A DNA stretch of 64,000 nucleotides from Hydrogenophilales bacterium (lineage in GTDB: Bacteria > Pseudomonadota > Gammaproteobacteria > Burkholderiales > Thiobacillaceae). The stretch covers positions 124,001-188,000 of the forward strand of contig JADJCP010000002.1 of assembly GCA_016703155.1 (NCBI GenBank), read 5' to 3'. This document shows, piece after piece, positions 9,785 to 18,956 of this stretch; the first letter of the stretch is position 1, and each line of letters opens with the position of its first letter. Made by a program: the position numbers and the translations under genes. The notes beneath the pieces are model-generated. The model saw only the letters and a program-made list of their open reading frames with translations. It was not told the origin of the DNA and searched no databases.

Positions 9785-10429
9785 GGCTTGAGTTCCTCAA
9801 TGGTCAAGAAGCGGTCGGTTGGCTTCGCCTGGGTGATGAGCGCCGGCACGGTATCGATCCGGAAGCGGCGTACCCCGGCGCCGGCCTGGTCGAAGTACAC
9901 CGGCCGCTCCCACTTGCGCATCAACGCGGCCGGGGAACCGTCGACCAGGACCACTTTCAGGCGATCGCCCTTCTGCTTGATCAGCCGCTCGGCCAGGGCC
10001 ACCTGGCGGGTGTCCGCGCCGGAGAGGTAGAGCAAGGCGCCGGGGAACGGGGCGATGTCGGCCGGGTTGACCGTAGTCCCTGCCGGGAAGATGACCCGTC
10101 CTCGGCATCGTGGATGGCCTCGGTCAAGGTGATGCTGGGGTCGAATTGCCTGAGCCGATTGACCGAAGCGGTGCGCACACCTTCAACGGCCGGCGGTTGC
10201 TCGAAATAGCGCTTGCCGCGCTCACGGGCCTCGGCCTCCAGGCGGCGCCATTCGCCGCTGTCGACCTTCTTCTGGGCGATGTCCTGGATCTCCACCAGAA
10301 ATCCGGTTCGCGGATCGGGTAGGTCTTACCATAGACACCCAGGTCGAGGGCATGACTCAGACTCGCCAGAGCGAAGGTCAATACCAGCGTCAGCACGGCG
10401 ACCACGGCGAGAACCAGGGCGCGCATCAT
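9781..10429 (-). CDS. traW: Conjugation protein TraW, broken by two missing bases
   Basis: Three frames must be joined to give one TraW of about 216 residues (F TraW, 210). ATG 10429 starts a signal peptide (MMRALVLAVVAVLTL, ending SHA), then DLGVYGKTYPIREPDF. Near 10300, TTT should be TTTT, which continues into LVEIQDIAQKKVDSGEWRR. Near 10100, GG should be GGG, which continues into GRVIFPAGTTVNP and the C-terminal YLSGAD and DTVPALITQ. The order of motifs is that of TraW, a periplasmic channel-assembly protein. Both breaks fall in homopolymers and all three segments are otherwise well conserved, so this is likely a functional gene. Confidence 0.87.
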
Positions 10430-10430
10430 G

Positions 10431-10844
10431 TCAGAACACCGGCGTGGCGATGCCGATCACGGCATCCAGGGGCACCAGACCGCTTTCCCGGTAGCGCGAA
10501 TCGAATGAGGCCGGATGCTCGCCCCTGGCATACAGGGTGCCCTCGGGAATGACGCCGGGCGCGATCGGCGTCAACGGCGTGCCGTCGCGGGTGCTTGGCA
10601 TGGCCAGGCCCATGAAGCGGCCGCCCACCCAGACCGCCCTGCCCTCGACGCGGATCGTGTCGCCGGGGAAGCCGACCACTTCCTTGAAGAAGGTACGCGA
10701 CGGCAGGCCGGTCATGGCACCCCGGTACTCGTAGAGCATCATGTCGCCCAGGCGCGGCTGGACACCGTACTCCACCCGCGCCACGGTCCAGGGCATCGAC
10801 GGGCTGACGTTGATCCGGTAATGGCTGGCCAGCCAGATCGCCAC
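10431..10844 (-). CDS. Conjugative signal peptidase, S26 (TraF/TrhF type), 5' end uncertain
   Basis: At least 137 residues of an S26-family serine protease: catalytic serine in NVSPSMPW, catalytic lysine in TFFKEVVGFPGD, and a final box with DSRYRESG. Members mature conjugative pilins or TraA-type subunits. The GTG at 10844 starts in the middle of a probable membrane helix (ASLVILPVAIWLAS). The same frame stays open upstream to about 10985 and looks coding (SRAWHEVVEILKLPARYW), but lacks a good start. An extra base in the run at 10929-10931 would link it to the ATG at 10989. Confidence 0.85.
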   Translation of the reverse strand: MAIWLASHYRINVSPSMPWTVARVEYGVQPRLGDMMLYEYRGAMTGLPSRTFFKEVVGFPGDTIRVEGRAVWVGGRFMGLAMPSTRDGTPLTPIAPGVIPEGTLYARGEHPASFDSRYRESGLVPLDAVIGIATPVF

Positions 10845-11001
10845 CGGCAGGATGACCAGGCTGGCCTTCCAGTAGCGCGCCGGCAGCTTGAGGATCTCGA
10901 CGACCTCATGCCAGGCCCGCGAAGGCCAGGGAATGGATGCGCCCGCGTGGCGCCCGCGTAGGAGGCGCAGGGTGTGGGTACGCCGTCATCGGGGCACCGC
11001 G

Positions 11002-11361
11002 TTACATCCCCACCTTGGCGCGCAGGCGCGGCGTCAAGTCGATGACTTGAGCCGTCCTGGAGGCCACCGCATTACCCATCAGGACAACGCACCCACACTC
11101 TTCGGACAAGCTCTCCAGCGCCGCCGGCAAGACCTTGGCAAAGGCCTGCGCGGCCGCCATGGCGCGGTTGCGCTCATCCTCGCTCGCTTGATCGCTGCCC
11201 ACCACCTTGGCGAAGGCCGCTTCCTTCTCGCGATACACCGCTGCAAGATCGACCACGCCCAGGGCCGGGCCGGGAGCGCGCAGCCAGTCGTACAGGCCGA
11301 TGCCACCGAGAACCAGGGCCGAGTTAGCGACCAGAATCAGCAGCCAATGGCGCGCGTTCAT
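11002..11361 (-). CDS. trbI: F-type conjugation protein TrbI
   Basis: A 119-residue protein with a single N-terminal membrane anchor (MNARHWLLILVANSALVLGG) and a periplasmic domain with VVDLAAVYREKEAAF and a C-terminal IDLTPRLR. This is the F-type TrbI pattern (F TrbI, 128 residues; affects pilus retraction). It overlaps the end of traC by four bases and precedes the signal peptidase, as in related MobH elements. Confidence 0.88.
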   Translation of the reverse strand: MNARHWLLILVANSALVLGGIGLYDWLRAPGPALGVVDLAAVYREKEAAFAKVVGSDQASEDERNRAMAAAQAFAKVLPAALESLSEECGCVVLMGNAVASRTAQVIDLTPRLRAKVGM

Positions 11362-13912
11362 GTCGCCCTCCCGCCGCGCCGTTGCAACAGGATCTCGATG
11401 GCTTCGTCCTGGCTATGCCCCAGTGCCTTCAGTTCATCGAGCGGCGCATTGTCTTCGTAGCGGTTGGTGAAGGTCAGCAGGGTGTGCGGATCGAGGATCA
11501 GGCGCACCACGCCTTCGCCCATGGGGCTGTAGATGTAGGCCTCGGAATAGGCGCCATCTTCCTTGCCCAGGCTCGCCAGGAGGCGTTTGCGACTCTCGTC
11601 CAGGTGCAGCTTGCCTTCCTGGGCGAGCTTCTCGATGGATTCCCGGCGCTGTCCCAGAACGACGATGTAATCCGATTGCGCGAAGGCGGCATGCAGGGCG
11701 TCGGTGGCGTAGTAGTGCTCGACCATCTGGGTGGCGGTAATCAGCGCGCCGCCGTACTTCCGGGCGCGCAGCGCGGTTTCTTCGATGATCCGGGTCAGGG
11801 TGGCGTCGCCCTCGCCGCCCAGCTGCTGCTTCAGTTCGTCGATGATGAAGACCTTCTGCCGGTTGCGCGTGAAGAACATCTGTGAGGTGATGCGGAACAG
11901 CAGGGCCATCATCACCACCCGATGCAGCGCCACCGAGCGCTTCAGCGACTCCAACTCGATGACCAGGTGATCGCCCTCGAAGTCGATGTTCGAGGCGCCG
12001 GCGAAGAATTCACCATAAGCACCGTCGCGGGCATAGGGCGACAACATGGTGGCCAGGTCGCGAAGCCGGCCATCATCGGGGTCATCGTCGTTGATCCGCC
12101 CCCGGGCGAACCAATCGCGAATGTCGGTCACCTCCATGGTGTTGCCCTTCTCGTCCCAGAGGCGCTTGATGACCGTGCCGATCGCCTGGTACTGGAAGGC
12201 CTCCAGGTCGGCGAAGGGCGAGGCCATCTTGGCGGTGACGGCCTGCAGCATGTCCATGTCGTCGGTGATGCTGACCACATGGCTGAAGGGATTAACACAC
12301 ACCCCGGCACCGGCGCGAATATCCAGGAACTGGCCCCCGGTCTTCTCGGTGAGGCGCTCGAAGGACCGGCCCAGGTCGAGTTGCCAGACCTTGGCGCCGG
12401 CACCGAGATAGCTCCAGGCGATCTCGTTGAGCCAAACCGATTTGCCGGTACCGATCGAGCCGACGATGGAGACGCCGTAGCCGCCCAACGTGTTGTCGTA
12501 GAAATCCAGGAGATCAACTGGCCACGGCGCCCCCCGAAGATCAGCGTCGGCGTCTGGGTGCCGCGCCACTCACCGATCATCGGCGCCAGGGCGACGGCAT
12601 TCTGATAACTCTTCGTACTCGGTATCTTGAAGCGGGTGAGCAGCTTGAACATGCCCGGATTCAGCGACATGGGCAGCGAGGCCAGCAGCATGGTCCGGTG
12701 GATGTGCGTCATGTGGCACAACTCGAAGCCTTGGTCGCGCCAGATCGATTCCGCCGCCTTCTCGGCGGTCGAGGCAAAGTCTTCGGTCGGGAACAGCGTC
12801 AGGGTATGGAAGATCTTCACCAGCCCGCCGCCACCGTCGACGACGCGCAAGGCCTCGTCCCAATCCGCCTTCTTGTCGGCGACATCCGGCATCAGCCCGG
12901 CCATCTTCGACTGCGCGTTCTGGGTAGCGCGCGCCTGGTTCATGGCCACATTCGCCTTGGTGCCGGACGGGTCCGGGAAATGCACCCCCATGGTGATGAG
13001 GAAGGGACACGGGTATTGCAGGGCGGCTTGCGACAGATCGCCGATCATGGCGCCCATGCGCCCCAGGGAGAAGCGTTCCGGATAGCCTTTTACGGCGTAG
13101 GCGCGCATCTCCACGGCCTTGTCCTCGTGGCGTGCATTGCTGAAGCGGATGCCCCGGCTGTGTTCCTGCTGCAGCGTGTCGAAATCGACCATCTGGGCAT
13201 TCAGGAGCCGGCCACCATCATAGTTGAGGAGCGGCAACTCGCTATGCAGGCGATGCGGATTGCAGAAGTCGGCGCACCAGTTCACCAGATCGGCGGCATC
13301 CCAGACCCGTGACGGGAAGCCGGCGCCGCGCAAGGTAGTCTCCATGCCGGCGCGCGCCTTCAGGAGTTCAGCGACGCGCGCCCGTTCGTTGAAGCGGATC
13401 GGCGCAGTGACCGAGATGACCAGCCGGAAATCGCGCAGCATGTAGACATTGCCGCGTGTCAGGGATTCATGCGCCGCCTTGGCTAGGTGCTCGACCCGGC
13501 GCCGGGCCAGGGTGCGGAAGATGTTCTGGTTTCGCACCGGACGACCTTCCTGGTCGGAACGCTCCTTGATGTCACTATCCGGCGCACGCAGGTTGGCATA
13601 CTGGGTCAGCTTGCGGTAGATGTGCGGTGTGCCGAACAGATGAAACTGGATACCCGTGCCTACCGGCCAGTTGTGCATCAGGCCTTCCAGGATGTCGGCC
13701 ATGGATTGATCGGACCCTGATTGCGGCGCCAGCTCGACACAGAAGCCGACCTGGTTGCTGAGGATGAACAGTTGCGTCTCGTCGTCCCAGCCCCGGTAAG
13801 GCAGATAGGACGAGAATTGCAGTGGATCGCCATCGTCCGCTTCGGCTTTGGGCGTGAACAGCCTGGAGAGCCACTCCAGCCAGCCAGGCAGGGTTTCGGT
13901 TGCGCTGTTCAT
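11358..13912 (-). CDS. traC: Conjugation ATPase TraC (VirB4-like), broken by one missing base
   Basis: The N-terminal part starts at ATG 13912 (MNSATETLPGWLEWL) and carries the TraC N-terminal domain (QFSSYLPYRGWDDETQLF). The C-terminal part carries Walker A (GSIGTGKS) and a Walker B-like FIIDELKQQ. The frames join at the C run 12530-12535 if one base is restored, giving LIFGGAPWPVDLLDFYDN. The reconstructed length of about 851 residues compares with 875 in F. TraC is the cytoplasmic ATPase powering pilus assembly. It overlaps traV and trbI by four bases at each end. Confidence 0.92.
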
Positions 13913-14517
13913 GGCGTCGTGTGGCTCTCGAAGAACGGCACGGCCGGCGCCGACATGGTGCCAGGCACCAGCCCCTTGGGCAGGACATCGGCCACGTCGG
14001 CGGCAAGCGAGGCCGGCTTGGCGGGCGTACTGGCTTTGTTCTCTGTCGCCGGTGGCGGCACCAGACTGGCGCCATAACCATCACGGATGCGTTCCCGGAC
14101 ATGCGCCAGGTTCCAGCGGCCATCATCCAGGCGCAGGGCAATCCAGCCGCCCTCATGGAGATCGCCATCAGCGTCTTCCCACGGGGCTACCCAGATGCGC
14201 ATGACGCTCGGCCGGGAACGCAGGGGAACTGGCCCGCTGTCCACGCTACTGGGCAGTTTGAGGGCGCCCCGTGTCGGCAGGGATGCACTTGCCGCCATGG
14301 TCGAGGCCTCGGGTGTGGCGGCGTTGACGCGGGTGGCCGGGGTGGCCGAGACACCCTGGGTCGACTCCTCATAGACCTGGGACATCGGTTTGCAGGTCAC
14401 CCCTTCGCTGTAGGGGCAGGAGTGCTTGTCCGAGCCATCCAGGCCGGACATGTTCGAGGCACAGCCGACCACTAGGGCCAGCGGCATCAACAAGGGGATG
14501 GACGCGCGGATGCTCAT
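13909..14517 (-). CDS. traV: Outer-membrane lipoprotein TraV
   Basis: A 202-residue protein with a lipoprotein signal and lipobox LVVGC at about residues 15-19. A conserved TraV-like cysteine pair follows (HSCPYSEGVTCKPM), then a low-complexity S/T/A/P linker, then a C-terminal domain with VMRIWVAPWEDADGDLHEGGW. TraV anchors the TraB-TraK outer-membrane core, like VirB7. It is longer than F TraV (171) because of the linker. It overlaps dsbC and traC by four bases. Confidence 0.9.
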   Translation of the reverse strand: MSIRASIPLLMPLALVVGCASNMSGLDGSDKHSCPYSEGVTCKPMSQVYEESTQGVSATPATRVNAATPEASTMAASASLPTRGALKLPSSVDSGPVPLRSRPSVMRIWVAPWEDADGDLHEGGWIALRLDDGRWNLAHVRERIRDGYGASLVPPPATENKASTPAKPASLAADVADVLPKGLVPGTMSAPAVPFFESHTTP

Positions 14518-15269
14518 TGAATGACCTCGGGTGAGACGGTGGTATCGATGGCTTGGCTGGGGGACAACCAGGCACTCAGGTCGGGCGCCGCCAGGGCGCC
14601 CAGGGAGACACGCCCATCGGGCGCCACCAGAGCCGGCGTCGCACGGATGCCGAACTGCTGGGCGAGCGCCTGGTTCTGGGTCAGTAGCGTATCCACCTGG
14701 CAGGCCTCAGGCGCCCGCTCGGGACGCACCCCGCTGCGCATCCAGGCCGACCAGGCGGCTCGCCGATCCGACGCGCACCAGAGATCGCGGACCAGTTCGG
14801 CGGACTCCGCCTGGAACGGCAGCAGCAGCGTCCTGACGCGCAGGTCGGTCATGCCGGCGAGGGTCTGCTCCAGTGTCTGGCAATGGCCGCAGGCCGGATC
14901 GGAGAACACATAGACGACCCGGCTCCCCTCCCCCTGCTCCAGGATGTTGGCAGCAGGGATCTGGCTGACATCCACCGTGGCCAGGGCGCGCAAGCGGTCT
15001 TCGGTCAGATCTCGGTTGCCCGGCAGATCGAAGATCCGGCCGAACAGGAAATACTGGCCGGTGGCGTCGACGTAGACGATCTTGCGGCCCATGGCGACCT
15101 CGAAGAGGCCGGGGATCGAGGTTTCGCTGACCGTGTCGACGCGGGTCGCGGGATAGCGCGCCAGGAGCCGGGCCTTCACAGCCTCGGCCTTGATAACCTC
15201 GGTGGAGTTGGCCAGGGCCAGGGACGCGACCAGCCAGGCGGCGCCGGCGATCCATGCGCGGGCCATCAT
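14514..15269 (-). CDS. dsbC: DsbC-family thiol:disulfide isomerase of the conjugation operon
   Basis: A 251-residue exported protein. A signal peptide ending LALA precedes a DsbC-like N-terminal dimerisation domain (YPATRVDTVSETSIPGLFEV), then a thioredoxin fold with active site DPACGHC at about residue 130 and the cis-proline region GIRATPALV. It probably shuffles disulfides in TraN, TraU, TraH and TraV. A dsbC gene at this position is typical of SXT-like and other F-type MobH elements. Confidence 0.93.
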   Translation of the reverse strand: MMARAWIAGAAWLVASLALANSTEVIKAEAVKARLLARYPATRVDTVSETSIPGLFEVAMGRKIVYVDATGQYFLFGRIFDLPGNRDLTEDRLRALATVDVSQIPAANILEQGEGSRVVYVFSDPACGHCQTLEQTLAGMTDLRVRTLLLPFQAESAELVRDLWCASDRRAAWSAWMRSGVRPERAPEACQVDTLLTQNQALAQQFGIRATPALVAPDGRVSLGALAAPDLSAWLSPSQAIDTTVSPEVIQ

Positions 15270-16618
15270 TGCAGCCTCTCCCGTCTGGGCGTGTTGCGCA
15301 GGGCGAGTCGGTCGGGATCGTCCGGCAGCGGCACGTCCAGGGTAATGCCCTTGGTGAAGCCCAGATCGACACCGCGCCCGGCGTCGATCTCGATGACCGG
15401 GTGGGTCTTGTCGGCCAGCGAAATGTAGTACTGCGCCAGGCGGTCCATGGCGTTCGACACGCCCTGGCCGATGCCGGCCTGGTATTCCTTGCCGGGATCG
15501 GCGTCGGTGAATTGCGTGCCCAGAGCGGTGACCCCGGTGGTCGAGGATTGATACACCACCCCCTTGCCAATGCCCGAGACGACGCCCGCCAGCAGGGCAT
15601 TAGCCAGGATCTGCCCCTGCTTGGTGACCAGCCGGCCGCGCATGCCGAGCTTGCCGTCTTCGCCGTAGATCGACCCGGAGACGTTCTGCTCCAGTACCCG
15701 GCCGTCATGCCGGACACAGGAGAGCTTTTCCAGACGGAAGTAGGCCCGCTCCGACGAGATGTCGCCATACCCGGCGGCGGTGACCATGCAATCCTTGACG
15801 TTGGCGCGCCAGTGGTTCGGCAACCAGGCCAGATCCTCCAGACGCAAGAAGATCGGCAAGGGGCTGGATTGAGCCGCCCCCGCCGTGGGCGCATCCAGGC
15901 CCCCCAGCAATCGCGCCTTGACGATGCCGATGGGCATATAGGTCTTGCCAGCCTCGCGTTCGGTGCCCTTCGGGGCGGCGCCGGCATTCACGATCTGGGC
16001 GCCACCGGCTTTGCCGGCCGGGGCTATGCCCGGACCGGTTGAGCCGGCAACGATCACCCGGCCGATACCGAGTCGGGGCGGCGGGGGCGGCAAGGCGACC
16101 GTCGGGGTAGGCGGCGCCGTCATGCCGGCATTCGCGGCCTGGGCGTTGCCGACCGGTGATACGGGCGGCGGGATGAACTTGGGCGTGGCCATGCCTGGGC
16201 TGGACGGTGTACCCGGCGGGAAATCCATGCGTGCCGGGGCACTACTCGACGCGTTGGCCGGGGCCTTCTTGGCCTCGGCCTCCAGGTTCGCCAGCCGGGC
16301 CTGCAGCTCTTTATTGAGCGCCTCGCTGTCCTGGATGCGGCCCTTGAGGGTAGAGATGTCGTCGCCGGCCTTGTACAGCCAGCGCTGCGCGTCGGTGACG
16401 GCCTCACCCGGCGCCGTGATGGCCTTGACAGCAACCTTGCCCGGATCGGTCTTGGTGTCCTGCGCCTTGGGCTTCTTGTCCGAGGACAGCAGGAGCACGA
16501 ACAGGCCCCAGAGCCCTAGCAGAACGACAATGCCGACCACGTACTGAACCCAGCGGGCATTCTTGAGGCCGCGCAAGCCGGGCGCGGCGGACGGCGAGGT
16601 ATTCGAGGCACTACTCAC
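15266..16618 (-). CDS. traB: Conjugation protein TraB (VirB10-like)
   Basis: An inner-membrane protein of about 450 residues. A short cytoplasmic tail and a single helix (YVVGIVVLLGLWGLFVLLL) precede a coiled coil (about 90-130) and a proline-rich stretch (PPPPP), then the beta-barrel-type domain with KARLLGGLDAPT and KPTHPVIEIDAGRGVD-like C-terminal end. TraB spans from inner to outer membrane and couples energy to the channel. I choose the GTG at 16618 because it has GGGAG seven bases upstream and overlaps the traK stop. An ATG at 16657 lies inside traK and lacks a ribosome site. Confidence 0.92.
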   Translation of the reverse strand: MSSASNTSPSAAPGLRGLKNARWVQYVVGIVVLLGLWGLFVLLLSSDKKPKAQDTKTDPGKVAVKAITAPGEAVTDAQRWLYKAGDDISTLKGRIQDSEALNKELQARLANLEAEAKKAPANASSSAPARMDFPPGTPSSPGMATPKFIPPPVSPVGNAQAANAGMTAPPTPTVALPPPPPRLGIGRVIVAGSTGPGIAPAGKAGGAQIVNAGAAPKGTEREAGKTYMPIGIVKARLLGGLDAPTAGAAQSSPLPIFLRLEDLAWLPNHWRANVKDCMVTAAGYGDISSERAYFRLEKLSCVRHDGRVLEQNVSGSIYGEDGKLGMRGRLVTKQGQILANALLAGVVSGIGKGVVYQSSTTGVTALGTQFTDADPGKEYQAGIGQGVSNAMDRLAQYYISLADKTHPVIEIDAGRGVDLGFTKGITLDVPLPDDPDRLALRNTPRRERLQ

Positions 16619-17348
16619 CGCGCTTCTCCCGGACGATGTAAACCTGGGTCGACTCATTCGGCGCCAGTTGGGTCTTGACCACGCCTACCGCGACCACGCC
16701 CGTGTCGAAGAACTCCCGCTCGTCCAACACCATGGGCGCCGCCGAGATATTGGTGAGGTCGAAGATGGCACCAGCCAGGCGCCGATTGGCGACTCTGCGC
16801 ACCTCGAAGAATCGCGCTTCCTGCCACAGGCCCACGGGCTTGCCGACCGTCGTGGCGAGATAGCCCGGCGCCGGTGCGTCGCTGGTCAAGACCAGCATCA
16901 TGTTCTTGATCTGGCGCAGCCAGTCGGGCGCCGGAGCGATCGCCTCGGCCGACTCGGGCAGCTTCGCCAGGGCGATCCGGTCATTGAGGATGACCGTCTC
17001 GCTGGGCACATCGATGGGCGTCAGCAGGAGCGTGTAGGTCGCTTTGTCGGTCTTGACGAAGATATTGATCGGCTTGCCCGGCAAGGCCTGGGCCGAGGGC
17101 ATGACGTAGATCTCGCCGCTGGCAGCGTCGGGCGCCACCATCAATTCCCCGGCCGGGTTGTCCGGGGCGTAAACCGAGCCGAAGACATCGACGATGGCCG
17201 CGCCCTCTACCTTGATCCGCGAGGTTTCCTTGAGGGCGATGCGTGCCGTCGCCGTGGCGTCGGGTTTGACCTCCAGCTTCTGGAGCGCCCAGGCGGGCGT
17301 AGTCAGCAGCAGGCCGGCAAGGAATAGGAGTGTCTTAGAAGCTGCCAT
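16611..17348 (-). CDS. traK: Conjugation protein TraK (VirB9-like secretin)
   Basis: A 245-residue exported protein starting at ATG 17348 after GGAGGAAACCG. It has a signal peptide ending PAWA, then beta-rich secretin-like sequence (LKETSRIKVEGAAIVDVFGS) and a C-terminal segment (LAPNESTQVYIVREKRG). F TraK is 242 residues and forms the outer-membrane core with TraV and TraB. It overlaps traE by 14 bases and traB by 8. Confidence 0.92.
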   Translation of the reverse strand: MAASKTLLFLAGLLLTTPAWALQKLEVKPDATATARIALKETSRIKVEGAAIVDVFGSVYAPDNPAGELMVAPDAASGEIYVMPSAQALPGKPINIFVKTDKATYTLLLTPIDVPSETVILNDRIALAKLPESAEAIAPAPDWLRQIKNMMLVLTSDAPAPGYLATTVGKPVGLWQEARFFEVRRVANRRLAGAIFDLTNISAAPMVLDEREFFDTGVVAVGVVKTQLAPNESTQVYIVREKRGE

Positions 17349-17955
17349 CGGTTTCCTCCACATCGAGATCGTTTTCCGCGAGGGCGGCTTTGACATCATC
17401 GGTTTTGATCTGTTTGAACTTGATGAGCTGAGCCCTGCCGCCGTCTATCGAGAAGCGGGCCAGGTAGTGACGGATTTCGTCCTTGACCGGGGTGCCGTTG
17501 ATCAGCACCTTGAGCTGACCGGTGAGGATCGCCGCCAGGGCGTCCGGGGCGGCGCGCACGGTGCGGACATCGAAGGACGTGGCGGCGTTGTCGCGCCGGA
17601 TTTTCTCGGCGTTGACGCGCAACTTCTGCTGTAGCGCGCCGTGATAGCCGGGCTCGGCGAGCTTCAGGAGCAAGTCGCTCTTGTAGGCGACGTTGTCCGG
17701 GGTGACATCGAGGGTCAGGTAGGACACCCACTGCGCCATTTGCTCGATGTATTCGCCGGAGGCGGTTTGGTCAGTAATCCAGAAGGACTTGTCGATCCGG
17801 GGCGGCGTCACCACCGTGCGGTTCGAGCCCATGCCCGACCAGGCCACCAGCAGGACCAGGATCAGCGCCGTAACAAGGCCTCCGACCGTGATCCACAGGA
17901 AGCGATTCTGCCGTGACAGCATCTGGACATCGGCTTCGTAGGCGTCGCGTTTCAT
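17335..17955 (-). CDS. traE: Conjugation protein TraE
   Basis: A 206-residue inner-membrane protein with one N-terminal helix (FLWITVGGLVTALILVLLVAW) and a VirB8-like periplasmic domain (KSFWITDQTASGEYIEQMAQWV, LTLDVTPDN). F TraE is 188 residues and is needed for pilus assembly. It is followed at once by traK and preceded by traL, the order shared by F and SXT. Confidence 0.92.
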   Translation of the reverse strand: MKRDAYEADVQMLSRQNRFLWITVGGLVTALILVLLVAWSGMGSNRTVVTPPRIDKSFWITDQTASGEYIEQMAQWVSYLTLDVTPDNVAYKSDLLLKLAEPGYHGALQQKLRVNAEKIRRDNAATSFDVRTVRAAPDALAAILTGQLKVLINGTPVKDEIRHYLARFSIDGGRAQLIKFKQIKTDDVKAALAENDLDVEETDGSF

Positions 17956-17979
17956 ATCAGCCCTATGACCATGACGGCA

Positions 17980-18279
17980 TCAGCCGACCATCTCACGGTA
18001 GTGAGACGGCGGCACGATGCCCCTGGGGATAAACATCGCCTCCTGCGGCAGCCACCAGAAGAGGAAGTGCCAGAGAAAGCCCGTATGCCGCATCGCTTTG
18101 AGCTTGGAGATCCGTGTGCTGGCGAACCAGCCGACGACCGCAGACAAGAAGAACGCGGTGATTGAGCCCTTCATCAGCCCGAGCATCAGGAAAAAGACGA
18201 AGGTGCCGGCCACGTCCATTTCCCAGAGGCCGAGCTTCCAAGGATCGTCCAGGCGCCGAAGGATGCGGCTGCCGTCCAT
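17980..18279 (-). CDS. traL: Conjugation protein TraL (VirB3-like)
   Basis: A 99-residue protein with two close hydrophobic segments (about residues 25-55) and the family's start (RILRRLDDPWKLGLWEMD). F TraL is 91 residues. It is an inner-membrane channel component encoded between pilin and TraE, as here. Confidence 0.92.
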   Translation of the reverse strand: MDGSRILRRLDDPWKLGLWEMDVAGTFVFFLMLGLMKGSITAFFLSAVVGWFASTRISKLKAMRHTGFLWHFLFWWLPQEAMFIPRGIVPPSHYREMVG

Positions 18280-18282
18280 GGC

Positions 18283-18669
18283 TTAGATGACCGCCCCGGC
18301 GATGGCGAAGGCAACCACCAGACCCACGGCGGCGAAGATCGCCAAGCCGACATAGCCCAGGACTGGGGCGAAGTTGCGCAGCGCCGCCAGGGACACCAGT
18401 GCCACCAGGAAACCGATGATGATGACCAGGGCGATCAGACCCGTGTTCATGTCGGCGAACTGCTGGATGGCGCGCTGCAGCGGCCCCAGGCCGGTGGCGG
18501 CGGCGACGTTGGTCATGTCCAGGTTGACGGCCAGGGCGTTGCCGGTCAGGCCGGACAGACCGAGGACGCCGCCCAGAGACAGGGCGCTGGTCTTGCGGTG
18601 GATGGCTTGCTTAGCCTGGATGAGACGAGCCTGGGCGAGTTGGGCCAGGGCGGCGGCTGCGAGTTTCAT
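18283..18669 (-). CDS. traA: Conjugative pilin precursor TraA
   Basis: A 128-residue propilin. A long leader (about 47 residues) ends near SGLTGNALA. The mature part has two hydrophobic helices (LIALVIIIGFLVALVSLAAL and YVGLAIFAAVGLVVAFAIA) separated by a short polar turn, the pattern of F-type pilins (F TraA, 121 residues). Processing may involve the S26 peptidase encoded downstream. Three bases separate it from traL. Confidence 0.85.
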   Translation of the reverse strand: MKLAAAALAQLAQARLIQAKQAIHRKTSALSLGGVLGLSGLTGNALAVNLDMTNVAAATGLGPLQRAIQQFADMNTGLIALVIIIGFLVALVSLAALRNFAPVLGYVGLAIFAAVGLVVAFAIAGAVI

Positions 18670-18956
18670 GATGCGTTCTCCTTCAAAGAAGTAATGGAAT
18701 CGACAAACGATTGAGCCGCGCGGCCCAAAGCCCGACTGGGTAAGTCATCGATCTCGAAGGCCTCCAGCACCACGGCGGAAGCGATATCCTTGAGATCGAA
18801 GCGCACCCCGTTCGGGTCGTGCTGATGACCGTATGTACGTTTCTGCAACTTCTTGAGGCGGTCGAAAGCAGCCTCGGAGATCAGAATGGGTCGGAACCCG
18901 GGCGTGACTTTCTTCTCGTGATTCAATCCAGACTCCCTCGCTTGAATTAGCCGCAT
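18666..18956 (-). CDS. Small unknown protein at the head of the transfer operon
   Basis: Up to 96 residues, soluble, mostly helical, with no signal peptide or membrane segment. Recognisable parts are FRPILISEAAFDRLKKLQKR, then VRFDLKDIASAVVLEAFEI. This is like a small DNA-binding or antitoxin-like protein, but the family is not recognised. The ATG at 18956 overlaps the transglycosylase stop; an in-frame TTG at about 18926, preceded by GGGAG, is an alternative start. It overlaps traA by four bases, so it is coupled to pilin synthesis. A TraY/TraM-like regulatory role is possible but unproven. Confidence 0.65.
   Translation of the reverse strand: MRLIQARESGLNHEKKVTPGFRPILISEAAFDRLKKLQKRTYGHQHDPNGVRFDLKDIASAVVLEAFEIDDLPSRALGRAAQSFVDSITSLKENAS

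Noticed and set aside
3307..13912. Reading traH, traN, traW and traC as pseudogenes of a dead element
   Set aside because: Each needs only one base per break, at short runs, with full conservation either side. The same type of error is found in glgP and the SPFH gene outside the element.
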